Origin: Temnothorax longispinosus
Taxonomy: Eukaryota > Arthropoda > Insecta > Hymenoptera > Formicidae
Assembly (NCBI RefSeq): GCF_030848805.1
Contig: NC_092360.1
Coordinates: 4,588,001 to 4,652,000 of the forward strand
Length of the DNA: 64,000 nt
Direction of reading: 5' to 3'
A model generated the notes under the pieces. The model saw only the letters and a program-made list of their open reading frames with translations, was not told the origin of the DNA and did not search any database. Positions within the stretch are counted from its first letter, which is position 1; each line of letters opens with the position of its first letter. The position numbers and the translations under genes are program-made. Shown here piece after piece: positions 12,164 through 26,362 of this stretch.

Positions 12164-14176
12164 TTTCAATTTTTTTAATTTAATACATTATGCAAGCTGT
12201 TTGTAATCAAAGAAATAGAATGTATGAGAAATGGATCTAAAGAAATTTTATATGCACTGTTTATAAAAAGACAATGGGTGTGCCAGTTGTTTCTTTAAAA
12301 GGCTCGCCCGCTGGAGGGTTAATCCATTCAGTTTAATAGTTTCGGCCCGCCGTAGATGGCAACGGATGGGAGGATCGTAGATTCGACAGCTTTCCGTTAT
12401 ATCGCGACGATGCAGTGAGCGTGTTGCGCAGTCAGGAATTGATTTGGCGTCGCATTTTTATAAGACTATATTATGAGGCATGGGTATGCGTACTCGGAGT
12501 TTGCGAACAGGACATGCAAATGTATGATAGCGATGTGAACAACGCTGCAACGCTTTCTACTTCTTCGGGACGAGATGATTGATCCGGACAAGTTTTGTTT
12601 TTGCATCAATTTTGTTACGTGACACAAAAAGATAGTGCGCTAGATGCCCAATTGCCCAGATCTTCTGCAGTGTTCGTGCGTTTTAAAAGGCTGTCGATGT
12701 GAAATCAATTTAACATATTTTTTGTCTACGTTCATATTGGACTTGCTGTTTCGTAATCAATTAACTGTCGTGCATTATATGATTGTAATCTAAAAGAATA
12801 TATTTCATATTTTTGACAATAGATATATACTTGAATTGTTTGATGTAAACTAAAATTCTCGTCGCTAGAACTGAATCTGTAACTTAGTTTGTGATTACAT
12901 TACAAGCTATTATGGATAGATAGTAACGTATATGTGTGTGTGTGCATAAGTTTCTATCAAAATAAGTTGGAAAGTTATTCCGATACGCGGAAAATTATTT
13001 AAGATTCCGCGTAGAAAAGTTCCTCTTATTTTCGTGTGAAAACAAGAAAGAGTCGATTTGTATTAGTTCAAATCTGGATCTCGACTGACCCATCTTTTGC
13101 TCCAAATTTTACAAACAGTGTCCGCTAGATCCTGAAACCAGTGTTGAAATTCCTACGCGCGATTTCCAAATCGTCGGCCGACCGCGTGTTTCTTTCAGAA
13201 ACGAGTTCTGGCAAGATGTAATTAGTTTTAATACGATAAGCAAGCGGAAGTGTTTGGTAGTCTTGCTTTCTCTCGTAAACGCTACAGGAACATTAGGTAG
13301 AGCTAATGAATCAATACTTTGTATGAAAATACAATAAATATCTATAAATATCCTAATTCTTTTTTACAAATACAAATTTCACTTTCATATATGCCAATCC
13401 TATCGATAAAATTCTTTTACATAGCCGCTTCTTATTACAAATACATTTTTTCCGTAATTTTTATCAAAGGAGAAAGTTTAAGGGAAAACGGGTAAAAATT
13501 ATTTCGTATTTATATTTTTAAACATCCATCCAATTGATGAATTAATCGTAAGGAGGTAACTGACAGCAGACAATTTCGTGAGCTACTGGAGATTGATAAA
13601 TACACAGCAGACTTCTCCTTAAGTGGAAACGTAACGGAATCACTGTCGACAGGGGGGCCCGTAACTCTTCGTCACCAGAAAAAAATAATAAGCCAAAGTG
13701 TAGCACTTGAATATATACTCAAGCACAGCACATCGCGCAAGTATTATTTGGAATAAAGGTGTTATGAGAAATAATTAAATTATGTTTATAAAAATATATA
13801 TTATATAATTTACATTCACGTTAATAACATTATTTAAAAAATGTGTTTGACTTACGCATAACACACTTCAATATATTAAAAGTATAGTAAAAAATTAAAT
13901 AATTTTTTTATAACATATTTTACTTAATTGAATTAATAGCACATATATCAATTAATTAACATGTAAATTTGATGAAATGTAGTTTGGATTCTTTTTATCT
14001 GGCTATTTCCGGTTTGGAAACTTTTATCAAGAAGTTTCATTGTGCGTCTTAAACGGCTATTACATTTTGTTTGTAAAACAATTGCGATAACGAGTCGTTC
14101 AGTGGCAGTGTTTTAATATCGAGCATCTCTTTCTCTCGTCATCGTGCCAAGAATGCGTATAGAGAGCGCGTACCAA
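12164..14176. other. No gene recognised; AT-rich
   Basis: The right flank of the solo LTR. Mostly AT-rich, with a TG-dinucleotide run at about 12931-12940. A CpG-richer patch (12300-12600) has no long frame. Confidence 0.6.
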
Positions 14177-14277
14177 GAGAGTCGATGTCGATCGTTATCG
14201 GGTTCCTTCTCCCGGAGCCGAGCATGTCCTTAGGATGGCCTTTCTTATCGCGATAACTCTCGAGGACATCGACTCTC
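14177..14277. repeat. 101-nt hairpin with long loop
   Basis: GAGAGTCGATGTC (14177-14189) pairs with GACATCGACTCTC (14265-14277), and GTTATCG pairs with CGATAAC just inside, leaving a loop of about 50 bases. The stem is about 20 base pairs with a small internal loop. Because the loop is long it is a poor microRNA candidate but a plausible RNA structure. Confidence 0.55.
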
Positions 14278-17199
14278 GTTGAGCAACGCAGTCGCGGCTC
14301 CACCCACTCTCATCCGTGATCGACCGCGGTATCTCCGGTATCGTCGCCTACAGCGACGAAGGAGATCCCACTCGATCGATCGATCGCTTGATCTGCCGAT
14401 CGTTCCGTTTGATCCGCGGCAATCGATCGCGGTGACATGTGTGAGGACACGTAATAATACTACAAGATTGACTACTACCGGGTAGGAAAAGCAAAAACCC
14501 ACATATCCTGTAATCATATAGCCTGTTTATTTAGTGCTAGCCATACGTTGTTTTACTCTCAGTTTAAAATAAAGTTATAAAAGAAAGTTGCAAACTAATA
14601 CGTGTATTTATCGCATATTTTACATTTATTTCTAAACTGATTTTGAACTCTTTCTAAACTCAAGTGTCAAAACATATTGATAATTTTTAAGATATTAAAA
14701 TTTTCAAAATATTATTATATTAAGAATGCTAAACAAATAATAAAACTTTATAAAGATAAAATAATGTTCGATTAAATTCCGCATTACAGAAGAATTAGCA
14801 TCAAATTAATTTAAATAATTCTTCTACGTCGATCGCCACTCAAAATGTCATATTTATACACAGACAAAAAGATAAGTAAAATCGGAGATATTAAATGCAA
14901 ATATAAATGTTGGCCTTAAGGATGCCTTTATTTAGTGGATCGACAGGATCCACTTGATGGATTTCGCTTGATTTATTGATCCAAAGCGATTCACGGCGGA
15001 ACTACTTATTCATTCATAACACAAACAATCTGCGATTGCACGCGCAATACCTATTGCATCGAATGATCGTGAGTGAATAGTGAACGTCCGTTTTTGGCAG
15101 AAGTTCGAGGCAAAGAGGCATCTAATCTATTTCGGGCAGATATAGTGCGTGCTGGTATACCAGTGGTGTACTTACGTGTGATGGGAGATTATGAATATAG
15201 GTATGCGTAATTTATACGTGCCTGACGAATGAACAATAAATCAATATCTATTTTAACGGCTGCCTTTTGGGATGAGGTATGAATATATCTGCTTTTTACG
15301 AGTGGGCGGCGCATTATTAGGATCATCCTACCGAATATTATATTAAGGAGAATTTGGTTTTCTGTAGCGATGCGATGCATGCGGTTGATTGATAGCTCGT
15401 TTGATCATTAAGGAACGCTGAGTTTGTCCAATATAATCGTCTAAAAGATCTCTCTGAAATATTGTAAAAAATAAAAGTATATATTAGATTACTTTCGACT
15501 GATATGCCATCGCTGTAGACTGCGGGATGTGTTTTGGGATTGGTAAATTTTGAAGAGATCATCACTGATTAATCATTGACAACAAAATTACGAAATACGA
15601 CGCGCGCTTGAAGTTACAAATGCAGATTGCCGAAATGATTGCTACACGACGATACTTCGTGTATCAATGGAGAATAATGTGTGGGCTCACGATATAAGAT
15701 AGACATATTAGAAAGATTTGATACTTAACTAACGAATTATTGAAATGTCAAATGTGTTGATTCTGGTGGGCATTAAGGATGGCATTTTAGAATGTCGCAA
15801 TGTCGTGATGATCTACCACATTTACATATTACGACATCAAAATATTATCTGAAGAAAAATCGAATCAATAAAATATACAGTAAAATTTAACAATAGACGG
15901 TTAAAATCGCTGTAATGTATACGAAATAATGAGAAATATTCTGAATATATATTTAAAATAAAGTAAATGGTAAACGTAAAATAATCTAGAAAGCGGAACT
16001 TCGACATTAGATTACTGCAAAAAAATGTAATTAATTTTTAACTAATTGCGGTTTTCGCAATGTCGACTGATTCTCCTAAGAAAGAATTATAATATTATCT
16101 ATATTATTATCTACATTTATTCTTTTAAGTTATATTAGCTGCCTATTTTTAAATCTGATGAACATTTCTTTGTTATCCATCATCCACAATAGATTTTCTC
16201 TTACTGAAAAAGGATCTTATTGAACATTATAATTTCGTAACAACCCTGCTACGCGTGTATACTTATTTCACAAAACTGATGGAGCGCGTGATAAAGAGAA
16301 CGTACACGAAACAACGAGAAACATTCGCGCGGAGTTATTAATATCGATGAAGTTGATAACCCGATCGGTGGTCATCGCGAACCCTACTCCTACGGTGGGT
16401 AAATGCAGCGTGGAAGAGCGATACGATTTTTGTAGAGTCGCTCCCTGCTAACGGGTTAAACGGGACGTATGGCTGTATTATGCTATCGATACGGAGTACA
16501 CCTTGGGAACGTGTCCTCTTCGCCTTTCAGTACGATCCTCAGCGGGGTACGCGAACATCAGGTGACTTCTGCTTCTGCATTGAGAAACCGCGGAGGCTGA
16601 CTCATCAGTGTGCGCGCAATTATTTATTTCGTAACAGAATTACGAACTGGGAGAACATCCCTTTGTTACATTCGTCTGTTACACTTAACGCAAGTCAATT
16701 TGAAATAGTCTATATTCTTACCGCGTAATAACAATGTCTTATAATTATTTAAAATTAATAATTATGTAAAATTAATAATCATCATACATATTATCGTTAT
16801 AAATTAACGATAAATTATATTTGTTGCAAAAGAAAAACAAAATGACAAAATAGCGCATTGTAGGTAAAATTAACAAATCGATCCTGCTAGATCTTAACGT
16901 AACAAGAAAATATGTAATACAAAAATATAAAAATTATATTTTTAATACAATAATATAAAAGAAGACACATTTCCAAGATAATCTAGCACCTTTCTCGCGT
17001 AATAAACGATATGCTTATTACTCAAAAATTCAAACTCCGATGTATCCTAATATAGCATATAATTTCTCCGCGTTTCAAGCGTTTTCCGAGCCGCGGGAAT
17101 TTCCTCAGGATCAATACGTTCTCTCTCACTTTCCGTCGACTCCGGCGCCTTATATGAATGAAGGAATCCATTAAATCATTAAGAAAAAATTACTTCGCA
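14278..17199. other. No gene recognised; AT-rich with a small CpG-rich head
   Basis: 14280-14440 is CpG-rich and open on both strands; 14560-16260 and 16730-17000 are AT-rich. Nothing else stands out. Confidence 0.6.
14372..14387. repeat. CGAT tetranucleotide repeat
   Basis: Four CGAT units inside a CpG-rich patch (14150-14440). Confidence 0.85.
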
Positions 17200-17790
17200 C
17201 AAGAATGCCTGGTACACGCGAGTGCGCACACGCGCGCGCGCGAGAGAGGGAGAGAGAGCGAGCGCCGGATTCTGCGAACGGAGAGAACGGCTCGGCCCGA
17301 AGAAGTCCGCGCTCGAGTTCGCGGAGGATGGCCTCTTGCACGTGTGTCTGGTACACGTGCATATGTGTATGTACATCGCGCACGTGTGTATGCCACGTGT
17401 GTACATACACACGGGCCGGGCCGCAACCGCGAGCTGTCGGTGTGTGCGTGCACGTGTGTGCGCGGGTGAGCGCCGCGCGAGCGTGTTCGTGCGCGCGTGC
17501 TGAGGGGCCAGTCGCCCTTGCCGAGGAGCCCGAGGCACGGGCGTGGGCCTTTCACTCCTGCCATCCGCATCGTTCCTTAACCATCGAGCCTACGGGAGGT
17601 GCGCACGTGTGTGTATTGGTGGGATACATCTGTGTGCGCGGTTATGGCAAGCTACAATCGCTCTCCTGGACCGCGCTCACTTCACTACGATCGCCCGGCG
17701 CGGTGGCACTCGAGTTCGCTCCGGCTTTTCCGCGATTCGTCCCGGAGCTGGATTCCTCTGGGCGAAAATTTCGAACAGACGCTGTTTGTC
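17200..17790. promoter_or_regulatory. CpG- and CA/GT-rich island, candidate promoter
   Basis: A dense block of CG, ACGTGT and TGTGTA repeats (for example CACGTGTGT several times) with a GAGAGAGG tract at its start. It is open in nearly all frames, including a 225-codon plus frame (17205-17882) full of Cys, Arg and Val from the dinucleotide repeats. Such islands in a CpG-rich insect genome may be promoters; no start site can be named. Confidence 0.25.
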
Positions 17791-20700
17791 TCTTATATTT
17801 TACGATCGCAATTAGAGATGATTTAAACAAAGAGACATGGTTTTATGTCTTTTTTATTTCTGTCTGTAAAAGACAGCATTAGTACGATATATTACTAAAA
17901 ACATAAAAACCTAGAAATGTTAGAAACACTAGTAAAAATTTGTTTATATAAAACACCAATTTTTCGAAGAAAAGTTATTGTCGACGATACCGCTGTTCTA
18001 ATAATTAGTTATGCTTCTCTGCTCGCTCCTTATAACTCATTAATGAATGAGGATTTATTTCTGACATTCCGAAAGTAATAGAGTTATTTGGCGTAAGCAT
18101 GCCTATAAACAACATAATATATGGAGTATTCATTACTATGTCAATAAAAGGAATTTAAGCAATATTTGAATTGTATAAAGTAAGATTTATGCGACAAATA
18201 TATAGAAAATTAAAATAATTTATACTAAAATTATTTTCATATGCGCCAATAAAATATATTTTTATTTGAATTCTTTTGAAAATTGCTGATTAATTTATTT
18301 AAATAATTTTAATATTTAATAAATATAAAAATATTTTATATATAAATTATGTAATCACTATCGTACTACAATGTACTCTACATTATTGTTTTAACAATAT
18401 ATATATATTTTTTCTTTTTTTAAATTGTATGGATATATAGTATCTTTGTTACAAAGGATTTGGGTTGTCATTATAATCCTTTTCGACTGCTAGTTTCTTC
18501 TGTAGGTATACACATTTTTAATTGACTGTTCAGATGCCAATGTCAATCAAGTTTTTGAGCTAGCGACTAACTACTGTCACATGTAAAAGAGAAGATACGT
18601 TTAAAGTGTTTCAATCAACTCTCGACAGTTGGATTAATATTTTTTTGGTAAAATATTATTTTGGTTATACATCAAATGAGGTATATTTTATTAATGGCTG
18701 AATCGTCAATTATTATTAGTATTCCGTTAACGGTATTTTGTTAATGGCTGAATTGCTAATTACTAATCTATGTATTTGTCTTCACGAAAAATTATTTTCT
18801 ATTATAATCGAGACGCAATGATTAAAACCAGACATGCTACTTTACTACACCCCACTGTGCGTATAGCAACATACGCTATTAATCAATCGAAATGCGCAAA
18901 GACTCCTTCATTTAAATACAACTTTCACATAATATGAATATATATATACATCTGATATATCCTATACGTAATACGAGATAAAATCGATGTGTATCGTATA
19001 TGAAAAAAAATGTGCGTTGAAATATTTGTGACATGTATTGCGGCAGATTCAATCTATTGGCGCAAAAGGCTATAATTAAATTAATAAAAACCCAGGGAAT
19101 TTAACATTACTATTAATTTGTACGATCCTTAAATTGTGATTTTTATTCGGCACTTAAATTGATTTCTATCTCAACTGCTCCATTAGCGGTAAAAAACGTA
19201 TCTTTCTCTCTTTCTTGCCCGAAGCAACGTACGCCGTAAAAATAGACGCCGGTCGGAGATCGAGATAGGACTTGACCAGGTACTTAATTACGCTCGATGT
19301 TACCGCCGTGTATTATTGTCGTCGCTATTTATCGATTTTACCTGGGCAAGCATGAAGCCCCGTTTTGCGTAGCCACTGACATGCGAACGGCCGATTCAAA
19401 TGCCGGCCGATCATTGCGCACCCATTATGTTACACCGCGGCGTATCGGTAACGGCCGGTGGTACAACACTCTCGGTATTGCTTATTAACTTTGTTTGTCA
19501 GCGTCAGTAAAGCCGGAGCGAGCATGTTTGCCCTGTATATTGAAGGACTAACGGTTGCGGCTCGCGCTTTAGCCAATGACGACGTAGGACCGGTTGCATA
19601 AGCAAAGTCGTGCTACCCGCGGATAATCGGCTAAATCCGATCGCATCCGTTGTGCAGCTAAACGCGTTCTCGTTGAACCACAAAGCCGCGCATTGAGTCG
19701 CGCCTCGATGTCCCCCGTAATTCTATTTTTTTCACTCATTACCAGAAGATGGTTGATGCACACACGAGAAGTAACGATTATTAAAGAACGATCTTATACG
19801 TTTTGAAATTGGAAGGTTGTTGAATAAATGATTAAATAAATTAAATTTTTATGAGATGTTCAGTTACAGTGTGCGTTTATGCTTCTGCATGAAAATATTT
19901 ATTTATTTTATAAGAATTTCTATCGACGGAGAAGAGAAATGTAATGTTTCACGCTTCCTCCACGTTTTAATAACCGCAAGGTTGTTTCCCAGCGCTCGTC
20001 CCGGGATTTTGGAAGGGTTGACAAGTTAATAAGCGATCGTGTACGCGATCGTCTCAAGGACCCGTCGCTGTCTTTTTTCTCGGTCGGTCGAACCGAAGCT
20101 GACTTTTCCATCGACTGGAAGGCCGACCACACCGCGATGCAGCGCCGATGTGAAATGAAAAGGAGAGAATCCCTTCAAGGCAATGTGTGCTTGTCCCTCA
20201 AGCCGTAAAGACGTTATTCTCGTAAAACGAATTTGACAAAAAATTCATAAAGTCGGCGAAAGAAAGACCATTTCGCGTTATAATTATTATATACGAGGCC
20301 TACTTCAGACCGGCCACTTGACAAGCATCGCTTGACAAGCTTTAATAAACGCGCACGAATTCATCGTTCGATGAACCGTGACAAATATCTCGAGATAGTA
20401 GCATCTTTGCTGTAAGGCGATAACTTCTTTCTTTATTAACATAAGATTAAGGAGAGACAGAGAAGAAGAAAGATCATGATGCGGCATTGGTTCCTAATAC
20501 ATCACGGTTTTTATATTAAACCGTTCTACATTTCGATTTAGCTGATATTTCAACTGCCAATATCAAGATTGAGTATCGATATATCGAATAGTCGTAGCAA
20601 AAAATGCATAAGAATTATTCGCATTGTTGCGCGCAATTATCATCTCAATTCTTTATGGCGTATAATTCTAGTATTTAAAAAAATATTATTATTGTATATA

Positions 20701-21609
20701 ATTTTACATAATTTTGTCGAGATGTTTGTAGTATAAAAATATTGTTATGAAATATTTGTGTGTCTACAGACATTTTATGAATATAAAGATATGAAAATTA
20801 TGTAATGCAATTCTTGTGCGAATCGAAAATTACGCTTTCCCAATATGTCCATCTCTATGCGAGCATGTTCATCAAGGACTCGTCTATAACAAGAGCCCAA
20901 GAAACATGAGTCGTCGGAAAGAAGAACGTTCGCCGAATCGATGGACAGAAAAAGAAGCGAGAGACGGTAAATATCTTCAAGGTGATGTATTTACGTTGCA
21001 CGCAGCTGCTTTCAAACGATCGCGATGACGTATAGTAGCAAAACATCAATCATTAACGATAACAATTGGGTGGATTTTGTGTCTTTATATCGAGATGCAC
21101 AAATGGTTCTTTTGCGTGCCTGGATTTACCCGCTTGACGAAAGAATCATGCAACCTTCTTAATGCATTGCTCTTCCTGTCTTATACCGATGTACATATAT
21201 CGTATTAATGAAATAAAAGGTAAAATATAAAGCTCCAAATCCAGATGTAAGGATGTAACCACAGCTTATTGAGCTTATATAATAAATTCAGAGGAAAATC
21301 CTTTCAGCAATGTCGCATTTATTTCATTAGAAACATAAATGTTTCTAATCTGTACACAGACACATTTGCTCTTCGAAAAAAGAAGTTTTCGTTAGCAAAA
21401 TTCAAGTTTAAAGCGATTATATTCCCCATCCGGACATCAGTTTAATTACATATTTACATCGATTTTTATCTCGTAATAGCGGTCGTGATCAGGTAATACG
21501 CTTCGATTTAGCGAAAGTACAATCGCCGATTTAATTACATGACTGGAGAGAGGTTTTGTTTTTTTATGCGAAGAAAAAAAAGGGGAGATAAGTTATTGTT
21601 CGGGATCGG
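17791..21609. other. No gene recognised; AT-rich
   Basis: Apart from the small tandem repeat at 18680 and a CpG-richer patch at 19210-19710, it is AT-rich and featureless. Confidence 0.6.
18680..18770. repeat. Short tandem duplication (~52-bp period)
   Basis: GGTATATTTTATTAATGGCTGAATCG at 18679 and GGTATTTTGTTAATGGCTGAATTG at about 18732 are two diverged copies, each followed by an AATTAxTAxT run. Nothing suggests function. Confidence 0.6.
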
Positions 21610-23260
21610 CTCGTAAAGAAGTTTGGCGGCGCGCCCCGGTTCTCGTACGCAGCGATTACGAAACGAAGCGAAGCGAAGCGGCGTGGCCCCGACGAAAACG
21701 ACCGCGTCTCGGGGTCTCGGACTGCACTGCACATCGCGATGCAACGTGCGCGCCGCGAGGAGGAGACGCCCGTGCATTATCCCTGCAATTACGGAGGAGT
21801 CGTACGTGCCCGTCCCGATTACCGTGAAACACAGCGTGCAACAAGTGTACGGCCGATCGGTGGGACGTCAATCAAAAGTCGAAAGCCATTAATTGGCGTG
21901 GACGTGCACGCACGTTGTCGGGTCGAAAGCGTGAGACACGTATCTTCCTCGCGCGGGAGAGGAGGACCGAGGAGGCTACCTCCTGTTTTTCGAGGCGCGC
22001 ACGAGGAGACCCAGATCCGAAGAGCGCCGTTTGCCTCGAGAGTGCGTTTGTGCGTTTTCTTTCCTTTCTTATTTTATCGCTCGTTTTTTTTCTGCAAGGT
22101 GCCGCGAGATCGAAAGCGCACGATCTGGAACGCGGCGGGATGTACGGGCGAAACTCGTGTTAATAACGATGACTCGTAGCAAAAAAACGGCCGGTGTGTA
22201 TTAAGCACAAATTGATGATAATAAGCGCAAGTACGATTGATACGCGAAAGATGCCGAGATCACCTCTCTATTGCGCAATATATATACCTATATGTATATA
22301 ATTACAAGAAAAATATTTCGGAATTACAAAAATGTCATAATTACTTTCATCCGTAATTTTGCGATGCGTTATTCTTTAGCCTCGATTATTATATGACTTG
22401 ACTCTAACAGATACTTAAAGTCAAATTGAGTAGGTATAATATATTATGTTTCTTTGTAATTATGTAAATTAATTTAAGATTGCTACACTCTAATAATAAT
22501 TTATACATGCTATATATACATATGTTAATTAATATATTTATATTATTCAAAGACACATATTTTTTACCTAAAAACATGATTTTACAAACTTATTATATTA
22601 TATAAAAATATACCGTGTTTCGTTTATGAATTTATTTTTATCAAACGAACCAGGTAGCTTCCTAAAGAACTTTCATTTCGGACAAAGTAAGCACCATCGC
22701 TCAAACGTGAGAGACATGAGAACGAGAGAACGTTAATTTCTCCGGTTTCGAAAAGGCAGGGCGCCGCGCCGGTGCAGTGGCCGGAACGAGTGATTCTGAG
22801 ACACCCACGTGGCCGGAGGCGCGTTATATCTCGGCGCGGCGCGGCGCGCTAAATCATCACGCTGATGAATGCGAGATCTATCTCGCCGCGTTTTCCCTAT
22901 AAATTTTCAGGGGCACGATGCACGCGCGAGACAAGAGAGCCCGCGCACGCATCGGGCACGCACGTGGGCGAGAGAACTACGGTGCGCAACGATAACGGAT
23001 ATGGATATTGCGGCCCTTTAGAGAGCTGGCCATCGCGGCGCATCGCGCGGAGGAAGCGCAATGGTCGGGGCCCCGTACCGGGCGAACACGCCCGGCTGTT
23101 GCTCCTCGGGTTTATCGAGAGTAATACTTCGCGGAATATCTCCGCCACCCAAGTTTCGTATTTCATCGTCGTGGAATAACACGACCCGGGATTATTATCC
23201 GTGAACTCGTCGTTAGCCTCAGTTTGTACAGCGTGCCCCACGGGCTTTTTGTATTTCGTT
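21610..23260. other. Two CpG-rich blocks separated by AT-rich DNA
   Basis: 21610-22190 contains a GAAGC repeat (about 21660-21680) and overlapping frames on both strands. 22680-23260 contains GGCGC repeats (about 22826). The intervening 22250-22660 is very AT-rich. No frame resembles a known protein. Confidence 0.5.
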
Positions 23261-26000
23261 TCGTCTACGAACCGTTTGGCCAGTTTACAACCGAGTTTTC
23301 GTTAATTAAAATATTGAATTTAACTGAAAGCGATAAATCTCGTGTTGAACAATGTAGGTAGTAGTTTAAAAGAATAACAAATATTATAATAAATCTCATT
23401 TCTTCTGATTTTAAGCTGTTACTTTACTTTAATACAATTTTAATTTTACATAAAATATATAGCTAACATTGTATTTTAAGAACAAGGAAAATAGCATCGA
23501 ATTAAATTTTATAAAAAAGAAACTGATTCTTTCTTGGGAAAAAATTTCTTCCTGTCATTTAAACGTTCTATATAATATATTTCTTCAGAGGAATTTTTCA
23601 TGTTAAGAATAAAGAATTGTTGTGGAAGGTTAAAGGTTGACGAATACAAGATACAGTTTTACTTTCGTGTTTCGTTATTACGGATTAATGATATAGTATT
23701 ATTGTTGGACACGAAATCGCCGGTACCGTTTGTCGCGCAATCAAAATATCCTTAACGTAGGCTTATATGAGCATTGTTAGTGGAATATCTCTTTCGTCAG
23801 GCGGAAATGATTTTTATCGTGAAAAGAATGCCTGGTTCATAAACTTTAAGTATTCTGACGAGCGGTTAATATTGCGACATATAGTTGTTTCAACGAGAAC
23901 GCCCCGCTGTTGTTATTACGAGAAAACGGAACGTCGACGACCACGTAAAGATCTGCGTGAAGTAATTTATTCTTATTTAATTACGGCACTTAGGTATGTG
24001 CAAAATAGTGGAAATTCATCCCGCGAGTAACACGGTAGTTCGGATATTTTCAGGGAATAATTTCCTTAACGAAAGCTGTTAATTATCATGTAAGACGCGC
24101 CTCGAAAATGCCTTTCAGATCCGTATGTGGGTTAATACTGGGTTAATACGGTGTGATGATCGAACCGATATTAAACCGTCGCGCTCGCAAAGTCCGTACG
24201 CAATTATTTCTTAACGATCGAGGCATACCGTGCTCGTCTGCTGTGGATTTTTAATCGAAATCCATGCACATATGGGCGCGCTTATAATTATACACTCTTC
24301 TTTAGACGATTAACACGTCGTCAATCATGTATCTCTTTCTGGCTTTGTTTTTTTAGTATTTTTAGCAAGTGCATTCCTTAGAACGGTTTTTCCTGTGATT
24401 GTTCATAAATTTTTACTTTTTTTTATCATAAAATTTTTATCTCATAGAGCTTAGTTCTTGAACATAAATTATCCTTCTCTCTTTATCGTTGCGCATTATT
24501 GGAAACTATTAAATAGATTAGAAAAAAACTTGTATGTTCGACAGATCTATTGAGATTACTCTTGCATGAGATTTGATAGAATTATTGAGACCTATATTAC
24601 GACAGCGTAGGATTACTCAAAACGTTTTTCTCTCTGGCTTCGATTTTATATCCTCGCTTTCCTCGGCACTCGATCACCTGCCATAAAACTGATGTCTATA
24701 TCGCACCTGAATTTCATAGTGCGTTTCTACATTCAGAAAGTGCCTTTCGTAAAATCATACTTCTCGCTCTATCGAAATAGATATAATAAAAATACTTTTA
24801 TAGTGTTAACACAATTTTTAAATTTTTGATATAATTAATGGTCTTCTGATTTATCCCGAGTGAGTTTAAATTTTTCCACGTAAAACCTATGCGTAAAATT
24901 TTATACGTTAGGAAAAAATTCTGGAAATTCAAAAAATAAAGATCTGAAGATAAGGATACTTCGCATCACTAGGTATACAAAAATTATGTGTGTGATAATA
25001 ATTTTATTATTTTATTCACGATCGATCAATATTCTTTGATAGAATTATCAATCTCTCAAGTATATTTCTAAACAAATTTTAACTTAAAAAAGTTTTAATA
25101 AAAGTTCCGAAAAATCATTAAAGCTTATTTAGTCTTGTTTTATCGTCTTGAAAGCTATTCATGAAGAATTATCATTTTTTAAATTTATTTAATTATTAAG
25201 TAATTTAAAATGTAATTTAATTGTTGAACATTGGTAAGATTTGACTACTGTTATATTTCAAATATGTATGTTTAGAGGACAAGTACTAGCTGGTTACATA
25301 TATCCAGCTATAAAAAAAAAGTAATATAGTGAATGCTGTGTACGCAAGAAACGATAGAGAAACTAGAGAATTAATATCTATGATAGAAGATAAGATAAAG
25401 TTTAATTTTGCTATTAGGGGATTTTTACGCGCGTTGAAGAATGCGCGCCACATTCGCCATAAGATATCTTCACTGAATTTGACTCACGCAGGGTGTGTTC
25501 ATAGATTTATTTCTTCGCGCCGCGCCGCTCCGCGCGGTTATTACCGTGTCTCTCGGCATGCCTGCGATAGGTACCTCCGGCAGCAAATAAATACAGTCGG
25601 GATGTGGTAATAGATAAAAGATCGGTTGGAAAATCGAACGACGTGCGTTTCAGCGAATCGGCGTTCCTCAATGTAACAAAGTGGAGAGCGCGTGATTGCA
25701 CACAGTTTACGGCGTTACGTCGACGGCACGTTTTACATTTACGCATTACCGGCGCATTATACACCGGCGTGACACGCCAAACGACTTACGAAGTATTCGT
25801 TCGAGTCTCGGCGGTCGAATCGCTATAGAAAATGTCAAACGCGCTCGTGATTCACGGTAAAGCAATAAATAATTAATTTGCGCCGGAACATTTTTGTACG
25901 AGCTGCTTAAGAGCGGCGGTGTTTCTCGGTAAGTGGCAAAACAAATTGTTTTCGCACCACAGTTTCTGTACACTGGTATGCGATTCGAGTGCTAATTTAC
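23261..26000. other. No gene recognised; AT-rich
   Basis: Mostly AT-rich. A small hairpin (TAGCTGG/CCAGCTA) lies at 25287-25310. 25430-25990 is CpG-richer with no recognised frame. Confidence 0.6.
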
Positions 26001-26362
26001 GGCGTGACTTAAATTGATTAATCTCGTTGTTGCAGGAATTATAATTAGTCGGTGATCCTCACGATACGAAGTTCAAATAAATACTTGAGAAGTAGACTTT
26101 GTAAAGATTTTGCAGACTCGGAATCTAGAAATGCGAAACCGTTCGCGTGACTCATTATGTGGCGCGACTTAAATTAATTAATCTCACTGTTGGGTGAATT
26201 TGTCGGCGGTCCTCACGGTAAAGTGAATTTACTCACGGAAGTTGATATAAAAATTTTTCTGAGAGATACATGAGGAGTAGAGACTTCGTAGACTTCGGTG
26301 GAAAAGTCTGAAACGTGAAACCGTTCGTGCGTCGCGAGTGTCGCGACCCGCGACTCATTATG
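26001..26362. repeat. Tandem duplication (~160-200 bp units)
   Basis: Copy 1 starts GGCGTGACTTAAATTGATTA at 26001 and copy 2 starts GGCGCGACTTAAATTAATTA at 26161. Both continue with TAATCTC, GTCGGxGxTCCTCACG, an AGTAGA-CTT segment and GAAACCGTTCG, and end in GACTCATTATG. The beginning of a third unit (GCGCGACTTGG) follows at about 26362. Copy 1 ends with TGACTCA, an AP-1-type heptamer that is altered in copy 2. Shared segments are interrupted by indels. Confidence 0.75.

Noticed and set aside
17205..17882. 225-codon ORF, the longest in the window
   Set aside because: It is formed by CA/GT and CG repeats that are open in almost every frame on both strands; the composition (Cys, Arg, Val, Thr runs) is that of simple repeats, not a protein family.
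21739..22179. 146-codon arginine-rich ORF
   Set aside because: CpG-rich composition explains the open frame, and the sequence resembles nothing known.
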